Below the pieces are notes generated by a model. It saw only the letters and a program-made list of their open reading frames with translations. It did no database searches and had not been told where the DNA came from. Of a stretch of DNA of 64,000 nucleotides, positions 45,372 to 56,548 are shown piece after piece. The position numbers and the translations under genes were made by a program. Source of the DNA: Cololabis saira (taxonomy: Eukaryota; Chordata; Actinopteri; Beloniformes; Belonidae); the NCBI RefSeq assembly GCF_033807715.1, contig NC_084597.1, positions 10,703,343-10,767,342 on the forward strand, given 5' to 3'. How positions within the stretch are numbered: the stretch's first letter is position 1; each line of letters starts with the position of its first letter.

Positions 45372-46860
45372 TTGTGCCAGAAACCTCTTACTCTATCCCT
45401 TACCCCAACCCTTCTATGTTACTGTAACCACCCATTGATTAAAAAACCCAATTTAGACACTTCAGTACTTTCCGACTACAGACCTCTTTCAAAACTTTCA
45501 TTTTTTATCCAAGATTCTGGAGAAACTTGTGTTGCAACAACTACAGTCTTTTTTAGATACACATGGTATCCTGGAACCAATCTGGTTTTAAAGCCTTCCA
45601 CCACACTGAATCAGCGCTACTCAAGGTTTTTAATGATTTGTTGTCAATCACTCAGTGCGGTTACATGCACATCTAGTGACTCTGGAGATTCTGGCATCCT
45701 GATCCTCCTTGATCTTACAGCTGCATTTGACGCTGTAGATCACGACATATTAATCTTCCGTCTGGAACACTGTGTCAGCATCAGAGGCACTGCTCTGAAA
45801 TGGTTTACATCCTACCTAACAGACAGAAGTTTTTCTGTCTGCTTGGAGGGATCGGCATCCCCCTCTGCTCCTCTCCCTTTTGGCGTTCCTCAAGGGTCTA
45901 TTCTGGGGCCTATACTCTTTTCCCTCTACATGCTCCCCCTGGGATCCATTCTTAGAAAATATAACATCTCTTTTCACTGCTATGCTGACGACATGCAGGC
46001 AGAGCCTTGCTCTCCGCTGCTCTATCCGAAGCAGTGTTGAGAGCATGCATGCTGAGCTGTCTTGGATGATGGTGGAGGATAGACTAGCATGCAGCCTTAT
46101 TATGTTTTTAAAAAATATCTGTATATTACGCAAATCTGGCTTCTTGTTTATGCAACTTCTACCAACAAATAATAGACACAGCTATGATACCAGAATGGCC
46201 CTAGCTAATCACCTTTCTCTGCCTAGGCCCAGAACCAATGCATTGAAAAAAACAGTAATGTATAGAGCAGTCACACACTGGAATCATCTCCCCCCATGTA
46301 TAGTTGCAATAATCAAGGTGTCAGGTTTTAAAAGGAGACTGAAGCAGGCTGTGGTTCAGAAGGAAGTCATGATCGGTCCTAGGTATATACTGAGATTATT
46401 GTGCAAATTGTAAGTACATTATAAATTCAATAGTAAATATATTCTAAATCACTGTAGGTTATGAGTGTATATATAGTATAGTAGTATGAGTATATTATAA
46501 TGGATGAGTATATTATGATATATAGTATATTTATATTACTATAAGTAGAGGTATGGGTATATTATAAATTATAGAGTCGTTGCAAACTATTTTTGCTCAA
46601 AGTGGATACAGATCTGGTGATAGTAACAAATAGTGTTACTTAAGATGTGGATAGTTTTGCTTGGTTACTTAATCTTTTATTTTTTGTTTCAATTCATTAT
46701 TTTCAGGAATTCTAGTGAATGTTTTTCACCCTTTTTGAGTTGTGTTATTATATTATTTTAATCTTTGTATGTCTATGTGTGGACCCCAGGAAGAATAGTC
46801 TTCCCATGGTGAAGACTAATGGGGATCCTTTTTAAATAAACAAATAAATACACATGCAAA
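45372..46860 (+). pseudogene. LINE reverse transcriptase, apparently chimeric
   Basis: The first part (to about 46040) has RT motifs PLIKKPNLDTSVLSDYRPLS, LILLDLTAAFDAVDHDIL, GVPQGSILGPILFSLYM and an intact YADD at 45981-45992. Soon after YADD the reading changes to a tail of a different character, HSYDTRMALANHLSLPRPRT and MYRAVTHWNHLPPCI, which looks like the C-terminus of another LINE type. The junction lies near 46030-46100 beside repeated GCATGC. The 3' UTR ends with GTGTGGACCCCAGGAAGAAT and AATAAACAAATAAATA. An early frameshift (near 45500-45560) and no 5' half mean it is dead. Confidence 0.7.
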
Positions 46861-47256
46861 TTTACATGCCATTAAAACACAATGATTCCCACTATTTTAA
46901 AAGTTTACTATACTGCCTGGAGGACATCAAAGCCTGGATGGATTTAAACATTTTAAACTTTTAATTTTTCCTCCCAGTGCTGCCTGTGACTCATGTGTAG
47001 ATTCAGGCCCCCGAAGCCCACATATCAACGATACTGCCAAAAACCTTCTCTAACTCTAACTTTAAAATGGAGAAACAAATTAACGCAGTTGTAAAATCTA
47101 GTTTTTTCCAGTTGAGGCTTTTGTCCAAGGTTAAACCCTTATATACACGCTGATGTGGGGGAGGGGATGACACAAAGACGTCATACACACCTTTATATCA
47201 TCCCCTAAAGCAATGCACCGTATGCAGGTGTTAGCTGTTCCTCCCTGTCCCATCAG
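46861..47256. other. Intergenic or 5' intron sequence
   Basis: No element ends or exon recognised. Confidence 0.3.
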
Positions 47257-47860
47257 CAGGGCCGCCGCAAGGGGTGTGCGAACCGTGCGGGGCCTGCGCC
47301 CCAAGGGGCCTCGCGCTATGGGCCGTATTTTTAATTTTTTTTTTTCGTTTTTTTTTTCCGTTTTTTCCCTTATAAATATCAACACTCACGTTCCATTACA
47401 GACCTAAATGTGTACTAGTCTGTGCATATCAATAAATATATGTGCAATGATGCGCATGTCTGTTGTTCAATACAACTGCGTCAGACCAAGCGCATTGACA
47501 CAAGCTGCTCTGATCCAGACGGTGGAGTTGGAACAAACTGTCACACAATGTCGAGAGAATGAGACAGAGTCAGGAAATTTCCATCAGGGGATGAAAAAAG
47601 GAAAAAACTAAAGAAAATGGAAGAGTTTAATGCTTCTCTGAAAGGCTCGTTTGATAAATTTGTTACAAAAATCACCGATCCGCGTCGAGGCAAGCCAAAT
47701 GATGATGAGGCAGGGGAAGGTATCCAGTATTTTGCTAATTGGAGAGTTAAAATTGCGCATATAGACACCCGATCCGACCCCAAAAACCCAAAAATTTCAT
47801 GCGCGCTCGCTACGCGTGCAACGGCCCCCCCCGGCCATTTTGCACAGGGCAAAGTTAAAA
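47257..47860 (+). mobile_element. hAT-like element, second copy, right end lost
   Basis: The left end CAGGGCCGCCGCAAGGGGTG and the interior match 19282-19961 closely, including the transposase-like N-terminal frame (EEFNASLKGSFDKFVTKI near 47620) and a deletion of about 36 bp relative to it. Similarity fades after 47850 and no right end or TSD was found, so it is truncated or continues into unrecognised sequence. Confidence 0.75.
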
Positions 47861-48499
47861 GGGGGCACATGGAGCACGAATTTGAAACACCCTACTGTAC
47901 CTTACAATATAAATGGTTGAATTGTAACAAGCAACCCATATTCATAACGAATGTAACATGGAATCATAACAGACAACATCATTGTCCACACCTCATATCT
48001 TTGTCAGGGGGCAGTGCAAAGCAAAAGTATGTTTTACCTTCCTCTCCTTACGAGGCATCTCTGCAGGATGAAATATGATTGATAAACTACTATCTGATGC
48101 ATATAAAACACACACACACTTTGTTCTAGTCAGTAGCTGACCAACTCTTAGCTCATTAACGTAACTCAATGTTTACATCTCCTTGTTTCACATGATGAGA
48201 CAGATGAGAGTTCCTGGCCAGCCTTGTGGATTGACAGTCAGGCTAGGGGATTTAAAAGCATCCCTGGTTAGAGTGAGGGACAGAACGTTAGGTAAATGTC
48301 AGCACTTGCAGAGAGGATCTAAACAACTGACATTTATAATGTCAAGGGAGCTGATATTCATAATGTCAGAATGACAGTTCATTCGTGACCATGTTAGTAG
48401 TGCATGAATTTAAAATATTTGGACCATTATAATACTATAAGGTAACGTTAGTTATGAGTAGTTGTCAGATGTCAGTTAGCTATTGCAAGAGTAGAATAC
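47861..48499. other. Uncharacterised sequence
   Basis: It may be the interior of a longer version of the preceding hAT-like element, but no transposase domain could be read in any frame. Confidence 0.3.
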
Positions 48500-49149
48500 A
48501 GGCGCATCTCAAAAACATTCTTTTCATTTTCATTTTATTCTTTATTTCATTCAAAAAAAATAATTCAATACAAATACAAATACAAATGTTCTTAAATTGT
48601 GAATGAAAAGGGAGCAGAAAGAAGAAGAATCTTATCTGATCTGCCCCTTTTTCCAAGAAATAACTTCACAAATGACATAAATTAAAAATACTAATAATAA
48701 AAAACAACAACTAAGTGAATAAAAAAAAAAAAATAAATAAAATAAAAATAAAATAAAATTACCGCCGGGTATTGGTATGTCAATCAAACTCAAAAAACAT
48801 TAGAGTATCATGGAAAAGTTCATTTCTTTCAGCTTAATGAACCAGACGGAGAGACAACTGAAAGGCTCAGGAAACCTTTGCAGGTGTTGTTAGTGAATTA
48901 GCCGAATACACTGTGACACCATTAGTCACACACAATTAGTATTGAACTTTTTCACTATATTGTAATTTCCTGAGATACTGCATTTTTGACCTCTGTAAGC
49001 CATAATTGTCAAAATTAAAAGAAATAAATGATTTAAATATATAGCTCTGTGTGAAATTCACCAATATAATACACAATTTTCACTTTTTGAATTGAATTAC
49101 TGAAATAAATGAACATTTAGATGATATAAAACATTTTTGAAATGCACCT
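48500..49149. mobile_element. Tc1/mariner-like MITE with LINE 3' insertion
   Basis: The ends AGGCGCATCTCAAAAACATT and, inverted, AGGTGCATTTCAAAAATGTT differ at three sites, with TA close outside each. Bases about 48530-48770 are foreign. On the minus strand they read like a LINE 3' UTR (CTGCTCCCTTTTCATTCAC, GAATGAAATAAAG). Confidence 0.6.
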
Positions 49150-49734
49150 ATCTATGTCATGCATTTGTTAGCCATGCTGTGAATATTGTAACTGTTCATT
49201 AAATAGTTTTGATTACATTTTAGTCAGATTCTTCAGATGTATAGCCAATGTAAATAAAAAAAACTAGTCAAGGTTTTGTTTACTTCCAGGTTGTGCTGTT
49301 TGCAGTTGCACAAAATCCACTGGCGTCCTCGCAGAGCAAAGAGTGTCTGTATCTGAAGTATCTGATTGGGCGTTCCTTAAGATCCAGCCCGCAAACCCAA
49401 ACAGATCAACATCTCTAACGTCTTTGAGGAACAAGATTCGGTGACATGAGATGTCCAGGTCACACAAAATATCTTAGGAGCTCACTGAAAAAGAGTGGGA
49501 AATTTGTTGAGAGCTGCGTCAGAGACTGTGTTTTCTGAGACAGATGCTGTTTTCAGAATAGCATACCATCTTACTAAGATAAATAGACCTTTCTCTTACC
49601 ATGACAGTCTCAATGGGCTTCAGGGGCAAAATGGTGTTTAACATGGGCACTGATCTGCTCTTGTAGTATTGTTCCGTCTTCAAGCAAGTTGTCTGTCCTC
49701 ATTGATGAGGCTACATCTCCACACTACATTAGGA
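49150..49734. other. Uncharacterised sequence
   Basis: No repeat ends or coding signal recognised. Confidence 0.3.
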
Positions 49735-49885
49735 ATGGGTGATATTTTACCGTTCACGATAAACCGTCCCAAAAATTCCCCACGGTAAGAAATTGTCATC
49801 TCACGGTAAAAACGATAAATTCCCGTTGATGACGTTTTTGTGTAAAACTGATTTATGGTTCCGCGTTAAATCCACGCACAACGTG
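49735..49885. repeat. Transposon fragments
   Basis: GGAATGGGTGATATTTTACC followed by ACCGT/ACGGT motifs resembles one end of a hAT-type element. It runs directly into a fragment (49848-49885) of the GGTTCCGCGTTA foldback family. Neither has a partner end here. Confidence 0.45.
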
Positions 49886-50063
49886 AAGGAAGGAAGGAAG
49901 GAAGGAAGGAAGGAAGGAAGGAAGGAAGGAAGGAAGGAAGGAAGGAAGGAAGGAAGGAAGGAAGGAAGGAAGGAAGGAAGGAAGGAAGGAAGGAAGGAAG
50001 GAAGGAAGGAAGGAAGGAAGGAAGGAAGGAAGGAAGGAAGGAAGGAAGGAAGGAAGGAAGGAG
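49886..50063. repeat. (GGAA)n microsatellite
   Basis: About 44 AAGG units in an uninterrupted run. The coding-looking KEGRKEGR and PSFLPSFL frames come from the repeat. Confidence 0.97.
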
Positions 50064-50736
50064 GAAATGAGACGTCGAGCAAATACAAAAGTAAAAAAAC
50101 AAATGATGACACAAGCCTATCATTTTATTTGTGGGTGCGTAGGAGCCTGCTGCTTATTTGCACCTAGTATCACTCTACTGTATCACCTGCTTGACCATAA
50201 CCTGTCACAGATATCTTACCAGGAAATTTGGTCAACCTTTGCAAAAAAGGAAAATATGTCTCCTTTAGTGCCTATAGTCTCTAGAGTACCTCACAGCCAT
50301 CATTTTTCTGTGTCTCTCCATCTATGAAGCAGATGGCGTGAGACCAGGCACAAATGTTAATAAGTTTGTTTTGTCACTGCTGTGGAATGTTTCACCATGG
50401 TAACCAAGAAAGTGGAAGACCAGCATGTTGCAGGGGAGAAAAATGTGCCATCCATCTGTGGTTATCATCGAAAGACAGCGCGTTATGTTATAACCCACGA
50501 CACAATGTTTTCTTAAAGCTAAACAATAGTTTGGGATCTTAAACAATAACCTAACCAACCTAATCTAACAGTGACCATAAACAGGAGAAAATAAATGTTT
50601 AATGAAAATTAAAGTGTAACAGTAAAATTAATCTGTTTATAGGTTTCAAATGTTTGGGGTTTCTCTCAAATAAATGCATGCAAATAGCTATAGACAACTA
50701 CCTCTTATTTAAAAAAAAAATAAATAAAAAAAAAAT
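50064..50736. other. Uncharacterised sequence
   Basis: No exon, RNA gene or transposon end was recognised. Confidence 0.3.
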
Positions 50737-51010
<274 letters not shown>

Positions 51011-51014
<4 letters not shown>

Positions 51015-52357
51015 TGTGCAGTGTACCAAAACATGATGAGCTGACGTGGGAGTTAGAGATGAATTCAGCATTTCATCTAACAACTAAACCTCATTGTTAC
51101 GCTGGAATATTATAAAGTTACGCACTGTTTTAAAGATACACATGACTCAGTATGCTTCATCTTCAAACTGTTGTAATTAAAACATCCTGCAGATCTTGAT
51201 TCCATAAGGACACATGCGTCTCTGCATCACGCGGTGACGTGTGCTGAGACGGCTGCTGTCAGCTTTAAGTGATGCCATGTTTTCAGTGGCTCTGGTTGGA
51301 CTGGGTTTGGTGGATGGCCAACCGTCCCACTGATCCAGATGAAGACCAGATGCAGCTCAGTGTTGTTCCAGGCAGTTGTGGGGCGAGTACAGCACTGCTG
51401 AGGTGAATTAAAAACCTCCTCTGCCTCTACTCAGTCCAAGTAAGCATGATTACGTACTCATGCACAAACATGTTCATCCAACCGCATTCCTCCTGAGAAA
51501 TGGATGTTTTTGATTGCTCAGCAGACGTTTCTACCTTGCTTGTTATCCTTAATCAGATCATAGAGGTACAACTTAAAATTCTCACACACTGTAAACTTAT
51601 TTTAGAGGGTGGTCACGGCTCCAGAGCGTGACACTTCCTGAACAGGTCGAAGTAAACAGCACTGCTGGGACTGACCTGGGACACAAATATCAATCTGTAA
51701 ATAAATCTGGCCTTTTTTTGATGATTTTTTGAGTTTGAAGGTAGCTGAGGGCATTATTCAACATTTATTTTGTAATGTGGTGTTGTCCAGGGCAAATGAA
51801 TCATATAGTATAGCTATATAAATTGCCAGACAAACGGAATACCATTGAAGGAATAGTTCGAGCAGTTTTAGCCTATAAAGGATTGACATGATTGACAAAC
51901 AGTTTCCTTTACAAAGTTTCTCAATGTAATTATGGGCCGCCAGGGCGAAAACAAACAACGTATTAGTTATGTCAAGTAAATCTGATAATATAATAGACTA
52001 ACCACATATTACTGGAAGCAGTGAGGAAATAAATGTGTGTACAATTTTTAATATATAATGCAATGTGATTAGAAAATGCAGCTGTTTCTTCATTTAAATC
52101 CCAAACTTTGATTCATGGCCGTATGCTTGCAGAACTAATGACATGTCCATCAAGCTCAGGTATTTGGTGTTTAATTATTTAGCACATGTTGGCCAAATAA
52201 ACTAACTTATCCGAGCTTGGCTTGTGAGGGCAGCAGCCAAGCCAGCGAGGTCTACCAGCTATTCTGGGAGGACACCAAGGCATTACCAGCCCACCTGGGA
52301 GGTCTCATCTCTCCAGCTTGTCCTTGATCACATACCTACAACACACTTAATATTTGC
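51011..52357. other. Uncharacterised repeat-poor sequence
   Basis: One of the longest stretches without visible transposon structure. It could hold regulatory or 5' noncoding exon sequence of arhgap24, but nothing in the sequence proves it. Confidence 0.35.
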
Positions 52358-53331
52358 TTAAAGGTATTGTGACATGAAAAACACATTTTTCTTGATTTTT
52401 TGTGTTTTGTTGGGTGTCTTGACATCAATTACACCCAAAAAAAACGAACTTTTAACATTCAGTGTATTGTGTGCTTTCTGGGATTTTCCGCACAATTATG
52501 CAAAAACGGCGCATCTGGTTTGGTGGCGGACCTATACGTATAGGTCCGCTAAATCACCGCCCCCTCCACCCAGCTCCCTGCCTCCTCTCCTCTCCAGCGC
52601 ACCATAAAGGCTGATTTATGGTTCCGCGTTACACCGACGCAGAACCTACGGCGTAGGGTTACGCGGCGACGCGCACCGTACGCTGAACCCTACGGCGTAG
52701 GCTCTGCGTCGATTTAACGCGGAACCATAAATCAGGCTTAACACGGAGCTGTTTAGAGCCCCCTCTGTTCTCATCACCGGAGGACAACTTCTAAAAAGAC
52801 CCGCGGCCACTGACTGGACTTAAGATAAGGGGACACTGCTGCTTCGCATGCCTTTATTTTTATGATTGTTTGCTGTGGACTACTTCGCCGTGCTGCTTTT
52901 CCGTGCATGCTTCGCCTGTCGCTCCCGGCTTAACTCTACGACGCCGCTGTTAGCGTATTGCTTGCGGGGAGCTACGGTGCTGCCTTCCAGTCCTCTGGTC
53001 ACGGACTTCATCCCCGGGCTGTAGTCGCCCTGTCTGGGCTGTGTGTGTGAGTGTTTGTGGTTCAGTGTGCGCGCGTGAGTGTGGAGACGGCAGAAGTGTG
53101 TAGCAGTTGGGTTGGAGGAGGTTTGGAGGAGGAGCGGGGCAATGATTGACAGGAAAGGGGGAAAAGAAAGCGTTTTTCACGGCGCAAAAAAACACCGTCA
53201 TAAAAAGCCAGGAATGGAGTACTGGAGTGAAGTTTTTCTTGTTACACCTTTTTAGACACATTTGAGGGATGTTGGCCAAGACTTTTAATAGTGTTAAAAG
53301 CATGTTAAAAATTATGTCACAATACCTTTAA
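52358..53331. mobile_element. T2/Kolobok-like element, copy 2
   Basis: The ends TTAAAGGTATTGTGACAT are inverted and identical, with TTAA targets. It is longer than the copy at 39848: it retains about 135 bp near 52955-53100 that the other lacks, and lacks the extra palindromic block of the other copy. Confidence 0.9.
52606..52740. repeat. Foldback element (GGTTCCGCGTTA family)
   Basis: The same foldback as 40096-40240, at the same site inside the T2-like element, so it was present before that family spread. Here the middle lacks the extra GGCGTAGGGTTACGC repeat. Confidence 0.8.
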
Positions 53332-53894
53332 TACTGAATTAAAGGCCATTTCGTTCTTGGATCTAAAAAAAATACATAATTGGCTTAGAGGTTAGGGGGG
53401 GCGCCAGCGTGACTATTAAAGTAATTGAAAGCAATTGAATAAAATTTAGAAAATGTTGGCCTTGGCAGTCAATGAACTCTTAAATAATAATACATTTTAT
53501 TTGTAGAGCACTTTTCATGAAATAATCTTAAAGTGCTAACATAAACAAAGGGAATAAAATCAAGACACATAAAAGACCAGAAGTAAAAAAATAAAAAAAA
53601 AGCATAAAAATAATAAAAACATCTATAAAAGACCAGGGAAAGCCTTCCAGAACAAAAAAGTTTTAAGCCCCTTTTTAAAGGTGTCCAGAAAATGGAAATG
53701 AAGGCTTCATGTGTTTACAGAACTGATCTCAACCAGGAATTGTGGAAACCTGGAGGTAAGCTAAGCTAAAACAGCTAGTGCCCATGTTTAGATAAACTGG
53801 GGTTGGGTGGAGTTCGCACCATTACTCTGGATATCTGGCTTCACATCGTCTCTTTAGAAAAAACCTAAGGGTGATATCACAGAAGGGTGGTCCA
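53332..53894. other. Intergenic sequence with LINE-like fragment
   Basis: Bases about 53490-53700 (ATTTTATTTGTAGAGCACTT and the following A-rich part) resemble a reversed LINE 3' region common in fish. There are no defined ends. Confidence 0.35.
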
Positions 53895-54017
53895 TAGGGT
53901 TGCCACCCGTCCCGTAAAATACGGAATTGTCCTTTATTTGAGAAAAAAATGTTGCGTCCCGTATTTAACTAATACGGGACGTGGTTTGTACCGTATTTTC
54001 ATTAACTTTTACACCAT

Positions 54018-54203
54018 ATTCTAGTTGAATTATTGAAATAAATTAACCTTTACACCATATTCTAGTTGAATTATTGAAATAAATGAACTTTTACACCATA
54101 TTCTAGTTGAATTATTGAAATAAATGAACTTTTACACCATATTCTAGTTGAATTATTGAAATAAATTAACCTTTACACAATATTCTAGTTGGATTATTGA
54201 AAT

Positions 54204-54205
<2 letters not shown>
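54018..54205. repeat. 41-bp minisatellite, left part
   Basis: Units begin ATTCTAGTTGAATTATTGAA and end TTTTACACCAT, spaced exactly 41 bp (for example 54018 and 54059). There are about 4.5 units, continuing at 55345-55548. Confidence 0.93.
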
Positions 54206-54250
<45 letters not shown>

Positions 54251-54394
54251 TTGTCTGCACACATATTATTGATTGATACCATGACGGTAGAAACCAAAAG
54301 TGTATATATGTGCATTATTACTATATGTAATATATACATATATATACGCACACATATGCGTACACATACATGAATATACACATACAAACCCAGT

Positions 54395-54427
<33 letters not shown>

Positions 54428-54727
54428 GGGGGGGAGGGGGTGGGGGGGGTGGTGACGACATCCACTGCCAATCCAGGAAGCAGGAACACACGGAGACACA
54501 CGTCAAGCACTGGAAATCTGCAACAAAAAAAACCACAAACAAAGCACGAAACCGGCACGGAGCCATCCAAAACACGAACAGCAATCGACCTAAATCTTGA
54601 GATCTGATCGCAGTCTGAGCTAAGCTATCGCTACCGCTACCTAAACCCAAAAACTAGAGAGCCAGCATGCAGGTGAACAAGCCAGTGTGTATGTCTATGT
54701 GTGTGTGTGTGTATGTATATGATCATG

Positions 54728-54775
<48 letters not shown>

Positions 54776-54791
54776 CGTGTGACTAAATTAC

Positions 54792-54878
<87 letters not shown>

Positions 54879-55344
54879 AACCAAACAAAGCTCCACCTGA
54901 AGTGTATCTATAGTGGGGGAGGGGGGGGAGCAACCCCGCCACCCGTGAGACCAGAGGCCGACAAGGAAGAGCCCGGAACCCAGGCCACCGGCAACCCCAC
55001 AGAGGGGAGAAGTAGGAGGGAGGCAACCCACCGCCTGCGAGGCCCCCCCCCCCCACCCGGCGGCGGCCGAGGGGGCCCGCGGGCGGGGCCCCCACGGCGC
55101 GGAAAGAAGCAGCCAGGGATCCCGCGGCGGCGGACCGCGACCCAGGCAATCCCCGGCCACCCGGTCCGGGCCGGACACGCGGCCAGGAGGCCCTCACCCT
55201 TCAGGCCAGCGACCCCCACCCGGCAGGGGGCCAGCCCGCCCGGAGAGACAGAGCCGCCCCGGCCGCCGACGCGGGCAGGCGCACCCGTCCCCCACGAAAG
55301 TGGCCCTCCAAGACCAGAGGGGCGCCCCGCCGTAGAGGCGTAGA
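54206..55344 (-). mobile_element. Poly(A) retroposon with GC-rich 5' head, unclassified
   Basis: On the minus strand it starts at 55344 and ends in a 42-base A run (54247-54206). It is flanked by a 15-bp direct repeat GGATTATTGAAATAA (54191-54205 and 55345-55359), typical of target-primed retroposition. The first 440 bases are strongly GC-rich, followed by (CA)n (54874-54694), a unique segment and a second internal A run (54427-54398). No RT or tRNA-like promoter was recognised. The apparent long frames come from GC-rich and CA-repeat sequence. It may be a rearranged LINE 5' region or a processed noncoding RNA. Confidence 0.7.
54694..54874. repeat. (TG)n microsatellite
   Basis: Two long TG tracts around a short unique spacer, inside the retroposon. 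Confidence 0.95.
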
Positions 55345-55548
55345 GGATTATTGAAATAAATTAACTTTTACACCATATTCTAGTTGAATTATTGAAATAA
55401 ATTGACTTTTACACCATATTCTAGTTGAATTATTGAAATAAGTTAACTTTTACACCATATTCTAGTTGGATTATTGAAATAAATTAACTTTTACACCATA
55501 TTCTAGTTGAATTATTGAAATAAATTAACTTTTACACCATATTCTTCA
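55345..55548. repeat. 41-bp minisatellite, right part
   Basis: Five units in phase with the left array. The last leads into CACCATATTCTTCACCTGTA, identical to the right end of the MITE at 1101-1456. Confidence 0.93.
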
Positions 55549-55814
55549 CCTGTAACTATATTATACATCTTGGCTGATGTGGACATACGTAGCATAGGAG
55601 GATATTTCAGTTGCTAGTATGGTTGTCTGTCTGTACAGTCATGCAAGTAGAATGCTATTAAAGCACTTTAAACTTTAAATCAAAGCATTTAGTTTTTTCA
55701 TATAAAATAAACACATTTTTATTCAGTTTTGGGGCTTTTTTTTTGGCTCCTGCGCTGCTGAAATCAGGGCGTCCCTTATTTCTATTTCTGAAAGGTTGCA
55801 ACCCTAGTGGTCCA

Positions 55815-56548
55815 GTTAATTTTGACAGTTCATGGTCTCCTCACAGGCAGTTATGAAAGAGAAACTACACCTCTTATACGACCTGTTTTAACCCCACAAA
55901 CTAGTAAACAATATTTCATGTCAGTTTGACACTTTATATTACAGCAAAAAAAAGAAAAGATTTTGTGACAGTTTCATGACCCGCCAAGAGACTCTGGATC
56001 TACTGCTGAGAGAAGCTGGGAGCTACTGACTTTCTGCCAATACTTTTTTTTGTTGCGCATATGCTTGCTCAATAAATCACGATATGTGACTGCATTATGG
56101 GGCCACTAGACCTGACAGCAAGGCCAAAAAAAGTTGGCTAAATTTATATATCTGATTTTGAAAAAGGAATATTTGTACGCTCTTTCCCTGTGAACCGTAC
56201 TGATGGGTCCAGGTGTGGTTCTGCACACGTATGAAGCAACTGCATCACTACCTGACTGTTTTGCCTACTCATCACATTAAAACAGCAGAGTGGAGGTGTA
56301 TCCCGTGCTCTTATAAAACACCTGTCCTGCGTGTAGATGTGTATGGAGCCTAATTGCGGCACTGTTTTTGTCCCCCGAGTCTCCGAAACAAGCAGCAAAA
56401 ACTAGATAAATTATATTAATATCTCTTTCTCCAGCATAACCACAAGGTTTGAAGAAAACCAAAAAAGATCATTTTTTGTAGCACATTAATTCCGCTTATT
56501 AAAAAGGTTTATGTCCTCATTTATGTCTGTGTTACGTGAAAATGCAAC
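55815..56548. other. Intergenic sequence
   Basis: Nothing recognised between the two hAT-like elements. Confidence 0.3.

Larger units (their letters stand above)
53895..55806. mobile_element. hAT-like element (TAGGGTTGC ends) with minisatellite
   Basis: Perfect 8-bp TSD GTGGTCCA (53887-53894 and 55807-55814) and inverted ends TAGGGTTGC / GCAACCCTA. Inside is a 41-bp minisatellite (54018-54205 and 55345-55548) interrupted by a poly(A) retroposon. Without the retroposon the element would be about 760 bp. Confidence 0.9.

Noticed and set aside
49793..50167. Glu/Lys/Gly and Pro/Ser/Phe repeat proteins
   Set aside because: They translate the (GGAA)n microsatellite in both directions.
54637..55343. 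GC-rich frames of about 180 codons on both strands
   Set aside because: GC-rich sequence has few stops. The frames run into TG/CA repeats, lie within a retroposon and show no domain.
54018..55548. 41-bp repeats considered as a CRISPR-like or satellite array
   Set aside because: Contiguous units without spacers, contained within one hAT-like element with a TSD.
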